Shown one piece after another: positions 37,406 to 50,239 of a stretch of 64,000 bases of DNA. The position numbers and the translations under genes were made by a program. Position 1 is the first letter of the stretch; each line of letters opens with the position of its first letter. The stretch covers positions 7,936,001-8,000,000 of the forward strand of contig NC_079887.1 in assembly GCF_029227915.1 (NCBI RefSeq). The letters run 5' to 3'. The notes beneath the pieces were generated by a model. The model was not told the DNA's origin, did not search any database, and saw only the letters and a list, made by a program, of their open reading frames with translations. The DNA comes from Hydractinia symbiolongicarpus (lineage: Eukaryota; Cnidaria; Hydrozoa; Anthoathecata; Hydractiniidae).

Positions 37406-37694
37406 CTGGGCTATCGAGTTAAACAAAAACAAGCTAAAAATTTGTCCCTACAAGCGCTTTATTCGTGCCCAGACTGCGCTGTATGAAAGTCGGTAATTGC
37501 ACGATAAGAGTCTCGGCAGCGGATGGTCTTTTCTGAGAAAGAATTTCACGCAAGTACTTATCAGTCAAGCGGTTCATAGAAAGATTGATAAAAAAGTCCC
37601 ATTACGGAGTTTCATACCGCGCAGGTCTGGGCGCTAGCGAAGCGCTTTGTAGGGACAAATTTTTGGCTTGTTTTCATTTGTCTCGATAGCCCAG
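37406..37694. mobile_element. Foldback MITE with long inverted arms
   Basis: The left arm starts CTGGGCTATCGAG and continues AATTTGTCCCTACAAGCGCT and GTGCCCAGAC. The right arm reads the inverse (GTCTGGGC, AGCGCTTTGTAGGGACAAAT, CTCGATAGCCCAG). Arms are about 85-90 bp each and the total is 289 bp. A single arm recurs at 39417-39475. Confidence 0.75.
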
Positions 37695-37699
37695 ATAAT

Positions 37700-39090
37700 T
37701 TTCATGGTCAGTTTTTCAACTATTCTGGTTAGTGCTGCGAAAAGAGGCAGAAATGCAAAATCCTGCCTGATGTTTCTTCAACTATTTTTTTACTTTAACT
37801 GACGTTTTGCTTTTTAATAACACGTTTAAATGGTGTTGCTAACCCTCTTTGTGGTATATTGACATGGATTAGATGTTGAAATCGAAGAAAACTTAAATTA
37901 ATGACTTTTATAGAGAGGCAAGAGAAGACATATTGTTGATGTTGGTTTTAGGGGTTAACTTCCTGAAGTTGCAAGCTACATATACCATACATTTTGTGTT
38001 GTGAGGAATAAAGTAATGGTTAAAAAGAAACACTATTCTATCATTATCAGTGCACTTTGGCAAGAAGAAATAAAAATTACAGCTAGCTATATAAAGACTT
38101 AAAGGAAGTTTTTTTACAGTAAGCTATAGCTAGCTAGCTAGCTATGTATGGATCTGCAAGTTTGACATGGATTAATGTGGAAGAGCATTTAATAAAGGAT
38201 TTATTTGCAAAGTATAGCTAACTAGTTATATAAAAAAGAGCACAGATGAAATCGACTGAAAATAAAATACACACTTCAATGATATAATGACTGGCTTTGA
38301 CTTTTCGTTAGAAATTATTGTATATAAATATTATAACTAGCTAGGAAGGGATATATATAATAACATGTTGTACTGTATTACTGTATTCTTAATTTTGGTA
38401 AAATACAAGAATAAATTTAGGCAAGGTCCACTTTTACAATTTTGTGATAGCTATAGTAATTTTGGTACAATGACATAAGAATTTGGCAACCGAAAATATT
38501 TGACGAAAACAGTTAAAGTCACTAAATTTGTTAAAAAAGTTATTTTCCATTAAATTTGTTTATTTTAACCACAGTTATTTTACTTTATATTTCGCAGCGG
38601 TCGAAACTTTGTACTTTACAGATTAAAATTATTACAATGCAAAATTGAGGCGTAGCAATTTTTAAGGCTAAGTTGGTGTTTGAACTGCACTGTTAAGTTG
38701 AGTGATATTAGAAATGAGTTTTTATGATCCTATTTTTAGCATCTGGGCACTTACCCACCTATATATCTGATTACTGTATGAATAAGGCTACGATATATAT
38801 GAGTGACCCAGTGTGACAGATACAGCCAGCTTTTTGACAATTTTTAATTTGGTTTATAAAAAATGTAGGTAGCTCCGCCCTGGTTAGTTAAATAAAGTTT
38901 CCAGCAAACACAAAATAAGAAATTTTTAAATTGTTTTTTAATATTATGGCTAGCTAGGTATCTGTTTAATGAGCATGAAACTGTTAGTTTAGAAAAAAAC
39001 CCATTGTTTTCTTTACTATGTTAAATGAGCTACATTATTTTGGCTGTACTAGTAGCTATATAAATCTTTAATGACATGCTAGCAATCTCT
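37700..39090. other. Gene-poor region with TAGC microsatellites
   Basis: AT-rich; includes TAGCTAGCTAGCTAGC at about 38128-38143. No gene is supported. Confidence 0.4.
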
Positions 39091-39096
39091 CTTTGA

Positions 39097-39280
39097 TCAG
39101 CACTGTGATATTTTTAAGACAATATTAAAACTTGTGATGTAACTAACTACCAAAATAAGGTTTCTTTCTCTTTTGACTGCCAACTTTTCATGATGAGTGT
39201 ACCCCACAACTTGAAGCAATTAAATTAATAACCAAGTTTAGGTCTTGAACCTTCATAATATACAATCTTATGTCAATATT
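39097..39280 (+). repeat. Dispersed repeat, copy 2 of 2
   Basis: Partner of 10370-10590 (shared ATCAGCACTGTG, TCTCTTTTGACTGCCAAC and AAGCAATTAA blocks). Confidence 0.65.
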
Positions 39281-39416
39281 GAGTATCCTTCCTTTAAATA
39301 ATTGTAAAATCAATATATCGCACCAGTTTAAAAAGTAAAAATACAAACGAAAAAGTGAATAATTCTCTTCGTACTGCATGTTTTTCTTAGCAAATGCCTT
39401 ACGCTCTGCGGGGGAT

Positions 39417-39485
39417 AAAAAAATTTGTCCCTACAAGCGCTTCGCTAGTGCCCAGACCTGCGCGGTATGAAACGCCGTAATCGAT
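39417..39485 (+). repeat. Solo arm of the 37406 foldback element
   Basis: AAATTTGTCCCTACAAGCGC, TTCGCTAGTGCCCAGACCTG and CGGTATGAAAC match the arm of the 289-bp foldback MITE. The opposite arm is not found nearby, though GCCTGGGC occurs at about 39528. Confidence 0.7.
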
Positions 39486-39489
39486 TTTA

Positions 39490-40450
39490 CCTTGGTGATG
39501 ACCACAGTGGCTCTGACTGAGCATCGCCTGGGCTTTTTCGTCAATATTAAGAGACAATAACTTGACATAAAATAGTTAATGAGTTGAAAAAATGGTGTGC
39601 TTTAAAACCGATATAGCACTGAAACACACTAAAAAATGTATAAATTTGTTTAACGTCTGTGCACGCAGTAGGAAAATGAGCTTTTTATCTTTGAAAACAA
39701 AATTTTGGTTTTTCTTGACCGCACATTTTTACATTCTATGACCTGGTATGAATAAAGTTAATTCCCTACACTACATTCCCTACATTTAGTTAGACAGCTG
39801 TTTTTTAAATATTTAATGATAGTTGTTACTGTGTGGAGCAGCAACGGCTGACGGTAAAAGCCTTAAAGGTAATAAAAGGCATAGAACCAGTGAAATATTT
39901 TTAGAGGTAATAATTACCGCCTTCTTATAGCTAGTAATATAGTATCTTTTTAACAAATAACACTCCTGGTGTTTTCTCTGTTTCCTCAATAAACACACTT
40001 TTGCCTTACTGTCCGTAGCTTTTTTCCACGTAGAAGAATAGAAAAAGGTGGATTTATCATAAAAGGCTGTCTTTGCAATTTTAAATCGTGTATAATTTTT
40101 TATACTTTAACCTTGTTAGTGGTCTGTACGTTACTTTCTTATTCGGATATGCGAGAATGAAGAGTACCAAAAACTAAAAAGATCTTTCTTGAACCCTTTT
40201 GTAGCCCCTTCAAGCGTGTTTTCACAGGGCCTGGTAGCAAACCTTTCAAACTAGCTAAGCTGATGTTCAAGAAAAACAAAAAAAGGGAAAGTGTGTATTT
40301 TTTCTTTGGAATTAAGGTTTCCTTGGATAAGACAATAGGAGTGAAAAATACAAAAATTCAAGCGTACAAGGATGAAATTTAGCACAAAACAACTCCGAAT
40401 TATTAATTAATACACTTTCTTAACGTAAGTTTTACAACGAATATGAATCG
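39490..40450. other. Gene-poor 3' flank of the cysteine-rich peptide gene
   Basis: No supported gene; short frames only. Confidence 0.4.
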
Positions 40451-40740
40451 TTAACAGCATCCAGCAGCGCAGCAACCGGAACTGCAACACAAGTCACCAG
40501 CAGCGCTTGGACAACAACTATCTGGGAAGGAACAACCGGGTCCCCAACAATTCGAGCGTTTATTTACCATGTTGTCAACTTCTATAAAAATTAAAAAGGC
40601 AAATACCAATACTGTAGCTCCATTCTTTTCAACACCAAAAATAATTAGTTGTAATATTCACCGTTTTCTTCATATGTTGGTGCGGTTAACACACTTGATA
40701 CAATGCCAACGATTAACAGAGCAGCAATAAAAAACTTCAT
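40451..40740 (-). CDS. Small secreted cysteine-rich peptide precursor
   Basis: Coding exons 40740-40662 and 40581-40451 (79+131 nt = 69 aa), joined by an 80-bp GT-AG intron in phase 1. A further non-coding exon ends at 40960 (GTAAGT donor) and splices to an acceptor at 40770-40769 (TTTTTTTTGCAG). Residues 1-20 form a clear signal peptide (MKFFIAALLIVGIVSSVLTA). A short acidic propeptide ends in Lys-Arg, leaving a mature peptide of about 35 aa with ten cysteines, eight of them as four CC pairs. This precursor layout is typical of cnidarian venom and antimicrobial peptides. The spacing partly recalls granulin (CC-rich), but the size is too small for a full granulin module. Function unknown; toxin, defence or structural roles are all possible. 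Confidence 0.8.
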
Positions 40741-41003
40741 CTTGAATGGTTATTGTGGTAATGCGAGTCTGCAAAAAAAATTATGTGCCACAAAAATGTG
40801 AATTTACAAATAAATTCTTACAGATAAATTATAACCTCTCCAAGCTATACCTGTTGATACCTATCAATTTTTTAAAAAAAATCTGTAGTAAACAGATCAT
40901 TAATACGCCTACACAAAACTATGTAGATAAAATTGTAAACAAACGAGATGCGTACTTACCTGTAGTTAAAAAAGACTACACCGAGATCGTCCACACAATT
41001 CAG

Positions 41004-41011
41004 TTTATATA
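41004..41011 (-). promoter_or_regulatory. TATA box of the cysteine-rich peptide gene
   Basis: The minus strand reads TATATAAA, about 45 bp upstream of the non-coding exon's donor site. Transcription would start around 40980, giving a 5' exon of about 20 bases. Confidence 0.6.
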
Positions 41012-41019
41012 GAGACACA

Positions 41020-42290
41020 ACCTAAAATTGTACTAATACACGGACCAGATTTGTTGCGTGAAAATATATAACGTTACTATCGCTTTTTGCCATTTAGTTA
41101 GGTCATTATTTCTCTCATTAATTTTCTTTTTTTTTCCTAGTTAATTAAAATCTTATTAAGTTTATTATTTACAATGTTATTTAATGAAAACTTTGTACTG
41201 TTTGTTTTTATTTACTAAATATAATATAGTTGAACTTTTAATTCAAATGAGTAGATATTTATTTCCGTTTTAGTTGGTGTTATTTCTTGTATTATGCAAA
41301 CTTTCATATTGGCTAATATTTACTTGTTCTCGCAATAAATTTTTTTCAATCATTTTACAAGGTTGAAGTCACGAAATTTGCAAATAGGTAACATCAAGGG
41401 ACACATCCGCACTCTCAATATTTGACTATCTTCAATAAAGGGCTGGCAACAAAATAAATGGCGCTTCGAATAAACGTCCGAGCATTGATGTTGCACCGCC
41501 AGTTCATTATTTTCTATTACATGTTGTATACATTTTCTTTTTTTTCAGTAACCCCCATTCTCGTTCCCAGAGCTCTTTGAAATAAACTAGAAAGTACTTT
41601 CGAGGATTTAATCTCAAAGAGCTCTGGGGACAAGAATGAGCAATCCGCAAATTTTATGAAATAAATATCTATCATTTCTTGCTGTGTGCTTGGCTAAAAG
41701 TTTGAAGTCAATTTTGCTTATAATAATAAAAACACAGACAACAATATAGGTAAACTCCTTTCCTCCCCCTTTGATAAACTCTCCCCTTAAATAAGCGCTT
41801 CTTCTGTAATCTAAATAACCGAAATTAGATCGTAGATTTAATCAACATTTATTCATCATTTTATAATATTATTCGTTTTTGTTATTCGCTAATATTTATA
41901 CTTTTGCTTACGCGACTTTGAGTCAGCTTAGTACAAATAATAAATATCGTGGTTTTTTAATTGTACGTACAACAATTAAAAAACCACGCTTTAAATTTTG
42001 CTTAAAAATATCTAAACAAGAAGCCCTGGGGGCTCTAAGAATTTCCGCTCGCTACCAAAATATTTGATGACAACCTGCTAATTCGTTGTTATCGTGCCAA
42101 ACATTCGAAGAGGTTTGGTGCTTGAAGCTCTGAAGATAAAACACACAAGTGACATTACATCTTACAACAAACGCAAACAAAACGAAACGTGTCATAATAA
42201 ACTCACACTTTAAAGAAATTGCGAACAAAAATTATAGCCTATCATTCATGGTTGAAAGTCTTCCGATTGAAACGTTTATGGTCTTAAACG
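41020..42290. other. Gene-poor region
   Basis: AT-rich. It contains the 41556-41639 inverted repeat and an AATAAGCGC word at 41788 related to the 11796 element. No gene is supported. Confidence 0.4.
41556..41639. repeat. Inverted repeat, short foldback element
   Basis: CATTCTCGTTCCCAGAGCTC followed by TTTGA pairs with TCAAAGAGCTCTGGGGACAA followed by GAATG. Arms are about 25 bp with two or three mismatches and a 33-base loop. Confidence 0.7.
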
Positions 42291-42299
42291 GCATTTAGT

Positions 42300-42833
42300 T
42301 GACAAAAAAACAAAATTTTGATAGCACCATCATGTTCAGCATACTTTTTTTATTAACTGTGCCAAATTTTGTCGAAAATAAAGTAGTTTAAATTTTTGGA
42401 CCAATTTTGGCCTAAAATGACATTTCAGGTGGCAAAAAATCAAAATTTTGATGCCACCATCATGTTCAGCATACTTTTTTTATTAACTGTGCCAAATTTT
42501 GTCGAAAAAAAGTAGTTTAAATTTTTGAACCAATTTTTGTGCCTAAAATGACATTTAGGTGGCAAAAAATCAAAATTTTGATGTCATCATCATGTTCCGG
42601 CATATTTTTTTGTGATCTGTGCGAAATTTTGTCGAAAATAAAGTAGTTTTAATTTTTGGACCAATTTTTGTGCCTAAAATGACATTTAGGTGGCCAAATA
42701 TCGAAATTTTGATGTCACCATCATGTTCAGTATACTTTTTTTGTTAACTGTGCCAAATTTTGTGGAAAATAAAGTAGTTTTAATTTTTGGACCAATTTTG
42801 GCCTAAAATGACATTTAAGGTGGCCAAAAATCA
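42300..42833 (+). repeat. Tandem array, about 4 x 130 bp
   Basis: The anchor CAAAATTTTGAT (or CGAAATTTTGAT) occurs at 42311, 42441, 42571 and 42702, giving a period of 130-131 bp. Each unit contains TCATGTTCAGCATACTTTTT, GTGCCAAATTTTGTCG and CCTAAAATGACATTT. A fifth unit is cut off at 42833. Non-coding. Confidence 0.88.
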
Positions 42834-42904
42834 GAGGAACGTGAAATCCCAGGGTCGATTTTTTCTCAAAAAATGCTACAAAAGAAAAAAACTACGGTTG
42901 TAAA

Positions 42905-42935
42905 GAATTTCCTACGCCTTCGGGCGCGGAAATTC
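42905..42935. repeat. Stable hairpin with TTCG loop
   Basis: GAATTTCC and GGAAATTC form an 8-bp outer stem. Inside, CGCC-TTCG-GGCG forms an inner stem capped by the TTCG tetraloop. It lies between the tandem array and a pogo-like terminus. Confidence 0.6.
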
Positions 42936-42948
42936 AATTATTATCATA

Positions 42949-43330
42949 CAGTCTACTCTCGATAAGTGGAACCCCGGATAAGTGGAACTTTCGTTTAGTG
43001 GAACCAAATCCCCCGGTCCCTTGGATTTGCATTAACAAACCTCTCTTATATTTTATTCGGATAAGTGGAACCCTCGATAAGTGAAACTTTCGATAAGTGG
43101 AACCATTTTTTTGGTCCCTCAAGCAATATTTATTCAAATAAGTGGAACTTTTCCAAAAGAAAAACCATCTACACTACGTTTGAATTATTTTAATCAAAAC
43201 ATTTTTTTCGAATGCGAGCATTCGATTGCTATCAAGTATTTTCTTTTGTTTTTCCCTTTGTTTTTAATTATTCGTATATTCCTCGGTCTCCTGAGATTTC
43301 AGATTAGAAACAAAAACTTTCAACTAAATA
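42949..43330 (+). mobile_element. Truncated pogo-like element
   Basis: It starts CAGTCTACTCTCGATAAGTG right after TA, like the 26495 element. Inside, it shares repeated GATAAGTGGAAC and CTCCTGAGATTT blocks with that element. The matching right terminus is missing. Confidence 0.65.
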
Positions 43331-43339
43331 AAAATTTGC

Positions 43340-45140
43340 GAAAATTAAGTTCGGATTTTTTTTTGGTTTACAAACTGACGTTTTTTTTAGGGAGTATAAA
43401 ACACCTTAATAAAATATACCTTTTATGTGGATTTTTAGAAGATTATTGCAATTTTATCACAAGGAATAGCAGGCCTTTTTAAAATCATTTTCAACAATAC
43501 GAGTAACGGAGGTTTTAGCTGAAGACCTAGGAAAGTCTTAAATATGGGCGAAAAAGTTATGGAACTTCCAGCGTCTCTCAATTAAACTCAATTATTACAG
43601 TTCGTATTTTTTTTAAAAGGTATTAACTTTTTAAATTTTTTTCGCCCCATTTGCAAAAAACATGGTCTTTTGCGAAAGCTTATCTCTAAATTTCGCTTTT
43701 TTAGTCCTGTACTTTCTACCTACAACCATTTCTACCTTCTCAGGAACAAAATACTGACTTTTTTACATCGTTATTTTTATATATTTCTCAAACACAACTC
43801 CGTATATTTACAAAAAATAATAATAAATTAAAAGCAAAACTATAAATATACCTCTCTTTTTAGTAATAGTATATTAAAGCCCATTTTTCACCCTAGAGCA
43901 AAACAGAAACAAATAAATATAACACTGCTTTTTAATTGGTTATACTGTGTTTTCTCTGAATAATGTCATAAACAAGCGTGTTTATTGTACTCTGAACAAG
44001 CGAGTGTATTCTAGGCTATGTGAAGACAGCTACAACTATCATCAACGTATCAGACTGTCAAAACGTAGCCTAGTCACGACATAATAATATTTAAATTAAG
44101 AAAAACAAAGTAGCCGTTTTTCTTTGGACTTAAAGAATAAGGTTTTGAGGTTGGGTATATAATATCTTAATGAAGTAAAAATGTCGTATGAAAATACTAC
44201 TGATAAAAGTATGCAGAAAAAGCGAGGAAGTAAAAGTATTTCTCCTAAATTTTGTACTTAACGTTTGTTTAAAATTTCTGCCAGTTTCACTTTATTCGCA
44301 ATTCCGACGGTAGCCATATTTGTTTGACTTTACTTTACGTTTTCGCTTTACTTTTTTGTAATCAAATCATGTAATGTTATTGACAACACTGTTGTAGAAA
44401 CTCCCTGTTCTTGTTTCGTAAACTAACTAATATTTCTGCACCAACCGCACAAACATTGAAGAAAAAATTATCTACAAATTGACAAATTTAGGAACAAACA
44501 GGCTGTATTTTAAATACATAAAGTTGTTGCACATTTCATAAACATACTTTTGTGAACAAATTTCTCATCGCTATATTTTGTTTGCTTGTTTGTTTGTTTT
44601 TATGGTTAAACATCAAGCGTGTAAAATACACAAGTGAAATAAAGAAAGTGACACAACGCCATTTTTTTTGCAAGAATCCTATAACAAAAGTGACAAAAAA
44701 AACTTCAAAAGTGTTATGCATTTTGTGTGATCTCCTACATTCTTTAATACAGACCTGATAAAAAATGCAGTCGTTAAGGATTTTATAAAGCCAGCCGAAG
44801 TAAATGTAAAAATATTTAATTTTTTGTTTAACTAAATAAAATTTACTTTAAATAAAGTAATACTAACAATTTTAAAAACAACGATCGAGGATCTGATAAC
44901 CTGACTATTAAGAAGTATCAGGTTCCAATTGAAAATTCTTTTTACTTTTGTTTGTATGTTAGTTAGTAAAAATTACAAATTTACTCAAAAAAACAATTAC
45001 CTCCTACCAAAACCCTTTTTCGCGCCAAAACACGAGAAAAGTCAATTTTGGTTTGCATGTTCAAACGAAATACATTCGAAATAACACAACATAAAAACGT
45101 TCCTTTTACAGACATGAAGCAAGTTTGAAGAAAAGAATAA
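43340..45140. other. Gene-poor 3' flank of the RNFT-like gene
   Basis: AT-rich; open frames at 44536-44758 overlap on opposite strands and are shadows. No gene is supported. Confidence 0.4.
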
Positions 45141-45142
45141 TT

Positions 45143-48100
45143 TCAAAAAAGTTGAATAAAACTTTGTGTACTCCCATCCCTCCATAGTGGATCCTCCGCA
45201 ACTTTAGCTCGACACATTGGGCACGTTCTTTCACGATCAAACCACATCACTATACAGTCTTCACAAAATATATGCTAACAAGAGAAGACAAACAGGACAA
45301 TGCAGTGGTATGTCAAATTCAGTTTACGCAAAAACAAAACAAAAAATCACAACCAGAAAGTGTCACAGGAAAATTGTCTGTTGGTTTGTTTTTTGCTTCC
45401 CATATGAAAACGTTAGTGTTTAAACAGTTAAGGAAAATTACGAACTTTTTAACCAATAATTAATTCAACACAGAAGGTACAACCATGATTTTGGTGAAAA
45501 GTCGGACAAATACTTACGCAACAAATGGTCAATTTAGCGCCTCATAATTATAACATTGAAATGAGCTCTCTGGATAAGCGCCTATTGAATTTTGTAATAA
45601 AACGGGGCTATTGACTTTAAATGTGTGCCTTGTGGTATTAAGTGGTAAAAATCAGAAAGTAAAGATTAATAAAAAAAGTGGTGAAAATAAGTGTAGGTAG
45701 TTGTGTGACAAGAATCTTAGCATAACTGATATTGACTCTGCAATGAACAACCAAAACCTACACACCTTACACATATTCAGTTCAATAGGTTCGGACATTG
45801 CCTCTTGACAAATCGGACATGAATCTCCCAACTCAGTCAACACTTCTTTAGAAGGTGCTCTTCCATAGCGCTAATAAAAATACCAAAAAGTTTGTAGAAG
45901 TCATTAGAAAACTGTGTAGTATTACGACAGCTTGGAAAATCAACAATTACTGAAGCAAGAGAATATAAAAAAGCAATAAATAAGCAAATAACTTACTGTA
46001 TCCTTCCAAAAGCATTTGATGACAGCTATTATATCTTTGCCCTTTAGAAGCAACATTCGAGCCTATTTCAAATTTTATGGAAGGGTGAAGTAACAATGAT
46101 CTTATCAGAACAACAATGCATAGAGATATATGGTAATTGTACATTTTTCAAATTAGTCCTAAGTGTAGAAAATACCAAATGGAGACCTTCATTCAAATCA
46201 TCAAAACGATATTCTGCAAAATTTCCTTAACCAAACAAAATTAAAAAAAAAAGAGAACTTTTATGACATCAACCAAGAAAGCCAGAAAAATATGACTGAT
46301 TATATTTTCCCTTTTGCAACAAAAGTTAGGTAACATTCAAACCTGCGCTCAAAGGAATAGTGCTTGTAAAAATGGAAAGAGGGATTTTCCAAACTAAAGT
46401 ATGTATATGCGAAACAAGAAAGACAAAAATGGTAACATGGAAATCATTGTTGATATTACAAACAGTACCACGGAATTTTTAGCTGAGGAGCAATTCACTA
46501 ACTTCTGATTTTGACAAGGACCCAGGGTATATTTTGATTCATGCCAGCTCTTTAGACCTGACGCTCTTAATGTGAAGGAAGTAACTTTGCAAGGACCACC
46601 GAGTCTAATAAAGGACAGTGCTAACGACTAATAAAAGAAACTTCATCTTGGTCTTAAAAAAGAGAAATAACACTAAACGTTTTTTTTTATTATTGAAAAC
46701 TTTCTTCCAAAAGTTATAAAGTTCTTCAAAAATTAACTAGACTAAGCCAGACCTGTGTAATGTAGCCTTTGCGACACAAAACCTAACTTCAAAGTTAAGT
46801 CCTAGTGATATACAGCCTCAATAAATTTATTTAGACATACCTTTAGTAACAGATATAATGCAGTAGAGAGGATAGCAAAATATTGTCCACCCAAATCGTA
46901 ATCCGTAAAATAAAAATACCATTGAGGGATTGGCAGCAGCATTCGATAAAATTGAGATAAATTTTCTAGCATGAGAAAATATTTTCCCTAGAAAAAAGTA
47001 TTGAGCTTCAAGGCAAAATGACAATAACTTATTTATCGTAATATACTTTGTGTACCATCACTTGTTATTTTACACTTCCTAGCTTAACCTGATTCCAGCA
47101 TAACCTAAAAAAAACATCAAAACGCTTGGTGCTCTACATTACTCACCTTCCAACCCACTCTAAATTGTAGAGGACGGTGTGCACTAAATATATCTTGTCC
47201 AAAGGGGACCTCTCCTGGGAAGAATGTGTAAAAAGAGAAGAGGCTAATATTTGCTTCCTTCGTAGGAAATCACACGTTTCATTTATAAATTAGTTCCTAA
47301 GAGCAGATGCTAAAATTCTGGGACTCAAATCTGAATAATCTCACAAGCAACATAAAACAGTTGTTTAAACCTTAGAACTGGAAGGACGCAAATTGGCAGA
47401 GCAAATACTAACATGCCATCTATGTGCCATAACTAGTGATCACTTAATTTTGCGACTCAAAAAAATTAAATTTTAACAGGTGGCCAGAAAGATTGTCGGC
47501 GCGAAACAACGAAAAATTTCAGGTTTCTTGAAAAAAATGCTGCTATATTACAAAATGAAAAAGGAAGTTGTGTATAAAATGAACGTGTATTTTCACTGTC
47601 ACATGCAATAATTAGTAAAATAATTATGCATCGTATATTTTCAAATATCTTTCAACAATACACATACTCGCTTTCTGAAGTGAACCAGCCTTCTTGGCAT
47701 AATGATTATAACACATTTTAATCCTATTGTAACAAAGCGTACAACAAAATCTAAAGTAGAAAAAATAAAATATTTCAAATGCAAGATAATTAAAGGAACT
47801 ATAACATATTTCAATGTCAGTGGGAAGCATAAACCTAAAAGAGTGATGCCATAATTAACTATATTACTGCAATGCAATTCTGCAACCATTTAAAACTAAA
47901 CAAGATGTTTAACTAAACATGCAAATGAAAGTTGTTCAGCTCATTGCGAGTACACTAAAATTGTTAGTACTACATGTAAGACTCCACACAGTAATTGTGA
48001 GCTATGTTATTACAATTTAAATTATTTTGTACCTGCGCTATGTATTTTGCAGAAAAAGAAGTTTAAGACATGTAATGACATGATTTTCAAAGACATGTAA

Positions 48101-50189
48101 AGACATGCTTCTAGTGGAAGCTCAGATAGAGAAAAAATGTACATAATGGAAAATATTTTTTATTTAACTAAATATATTAATTTAATGAGAATGAAAAGAA
48201 GCTATGTACATGTGTATTACTGTACTTTGGATATACTCAACTCAAGTGATATACTATATTAATTTATAAAGAGATACATAAGACACAATGAATATACCTG
48301 TAATTCCAACACACCAGAAGACAGTCCATAGGTCCATCTTGACAAAATTTGGTTTGTTAAGTAGTAAGCTACAAAGTGGCATTAAAAATAATTATGCATA
48401 AATAAAAAATTGCACGCAGCTGATGTCCTTCTGTATTTCTTGAATGACTATATATTGATTAAATTCAAAAAATAGGCTCTACACTATAACAATTTCTGTT
48501 TTGACTATTAAATGCCGGGTAAATGGAGAAGTACCCAATCAAAAATGATTTTTCAATAAACACCCCTCTAAAGGCGAAGACTAATTCTTTACTTCATGCT
48601 CTAGAATAGCGTTAATTTCAATTTGATTTAAAAATATGTTCTGGCTTCTTTTCATTTTCTTTTGAAACACCTTCCTAAAATGTTTTATTTTACCCAAACA
48701 CCCTGCCAAAACACCCTCAAACACTTTGGGTTTCTGACTAAAGCTAAAAACGACACCGTAAACATAAAGGTATTGTATGTATACATAAAAAATCTTTCAT
48801 ATCAAATGATACATGTTCTTTGCAAGTACCCATTAAAATCTACTTACCATTTGTATAATTCATGAGTGCTAAACGCAAAATATATAAAAAATATATTTGC
48901 AAATAGAAACATAAATATTGCTAGAGCAATTCGATTCAAACGGTGTTCCTAAAATTAGAATAGAAAATATTCTCATTATACCTCTAACAGAAGGAATGTT
49001 ACAAAAATTAAAAAACATATACAATACCTTTAGTGCAACTTGTTTTTTAATGGTACCGTTTACATGAAAGAAGGTTCCAAAAAGGCCAATAAAGACTAAA
49101 ATACCTATAAACAATAAAACATCTTGCAAGTGTAAATTATAAAAAAAAATACAGAAAATTAAACAGATTGTGATATTAACAGGATTTTTTCTTTGTCATA
49201 TTATATACTTTAATTTTTTTGTTGAACTACTTTAAGTGAGTTTTTTAAATTTAGCTAATCCATTGTTTAAATCTTGTAAATCATATTATTTTTTTCAACA
49301 TTTTGAATCATAATCAAAATACTAAAATTGAGCCTAGTGGCTATTGGTGAATGAAATGCAATTTAATACGTTGTCTTTATTTAAATGAAGTGTTTCATCC
49401 CGTGGAAATATTTGTAAAAAAAAATAAATATGATCTACAATAACTTTCGCTGTTAATAAAGTTATAAAATTATTATATATTTTATGTAAATACATACTGT
49501 ATAAATTATTTTTGGCAAAATGTGTTCTATATAATGCTGTACATGCTGTGTTAATTTTTTATTTTTTTATTAAATTGAAACCTCATACCAAGTCTATGAT
49601 CCCACATAATTCTGCTTAAAAGCAATAATATAAAAGGCAAAGCTTTTTCCATCCAAGATATAGTTCCGAAGAATTCCATTTGGTCTTGAGTCCTTGTACC
49701 ACTATTATCAGGAGTTGTTGTCGAGGCCACCTGTTCTATATCATTCATATCAATCTCAACTGCACTGGATTGCCTTGAATGTCTAGAGCTAACATCGCTT
49801 CTACTCCTCACATGGTTATTGGAATTATTTATCCTATTTGTATCAACAGCTGGAGAACTTAATGATTGCAGGGTTCGGTTACCGTTCACCGGTGATCCAG
49901 GCACTCTCTGGGGATTTGCAGTTGTGGAGGACCCAGACACCGTGTCTGTCAATGTTGGTACAATGCCTTGTATAACACGTATTGGTGAAAATATAGCAGC
50001 CATTGAATCCTGTGAAGAGGAGTTGCTGCCAAGCCAAGCAGTGTTTGACCAACTTGCAGATCTTGAGTGTGAAATAGGATGAATTTGTGAACTTGCTGAA
50101 AATGAAGATTCCCTGAATTCTTGCAATCTATTGTTATCAATTTTGTTAGCACCAGATTCACTTTCACTTCTTTGAAAACGATGGGCCAT
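45143..50189 (-). CDS. RNFT1/RNFT2-like membrane RING E3 ubiquitin ligase
   Basis: Nine coding exons: 50189-49589, 49122-49028, 48948-48848, 48368-48298, 47750-47668, 46987-46841, 46062-45997, 45870-45766 and 45274-45143. All have GT-AG sites; total 1401 nt, 466 aa, against about 440 for the human paralogues. The N-terminal 180 residues are Ser-rich and probably disordered and cytosolic. Exons 1-7 carry several hydrophobic helices with the RNFT signature ([46 protein letters not shown]). A C-terminal C3HC4 RING has C406, C409, C422, H424, C427, C430, C441 and C444. RNFT proteins are ER membrane ligases that help ER quality control. The start is the ATG at 50189 ([13 protein letters not shown]) behind an acceptor-like TTTTTAG at about 50220, so a 5' UTR exon is likely upstream. 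Confidence 0.92.
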
Positions 50190-50239
50190 TGACCAGGGCC
50201 AGCAATATGAATATATCAACTAAAAATCAAAAATGTTAA

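Noticed and set aside
40451-40581. Assignment of the cysteine-rich peptide to granulins or minicollagens
   Set aside because: It is too short for a granulin module, and the Cys spacing does not match the minicollagen Cys domain. It is left as an unknown cysteine-rich peptide.
49819-50082. Plus-strand 87-codon frame within the RNFT-like exon
   Set aside because: Lies opposite the Ser-rich N-terminal coding exon; composition follows from that strand.
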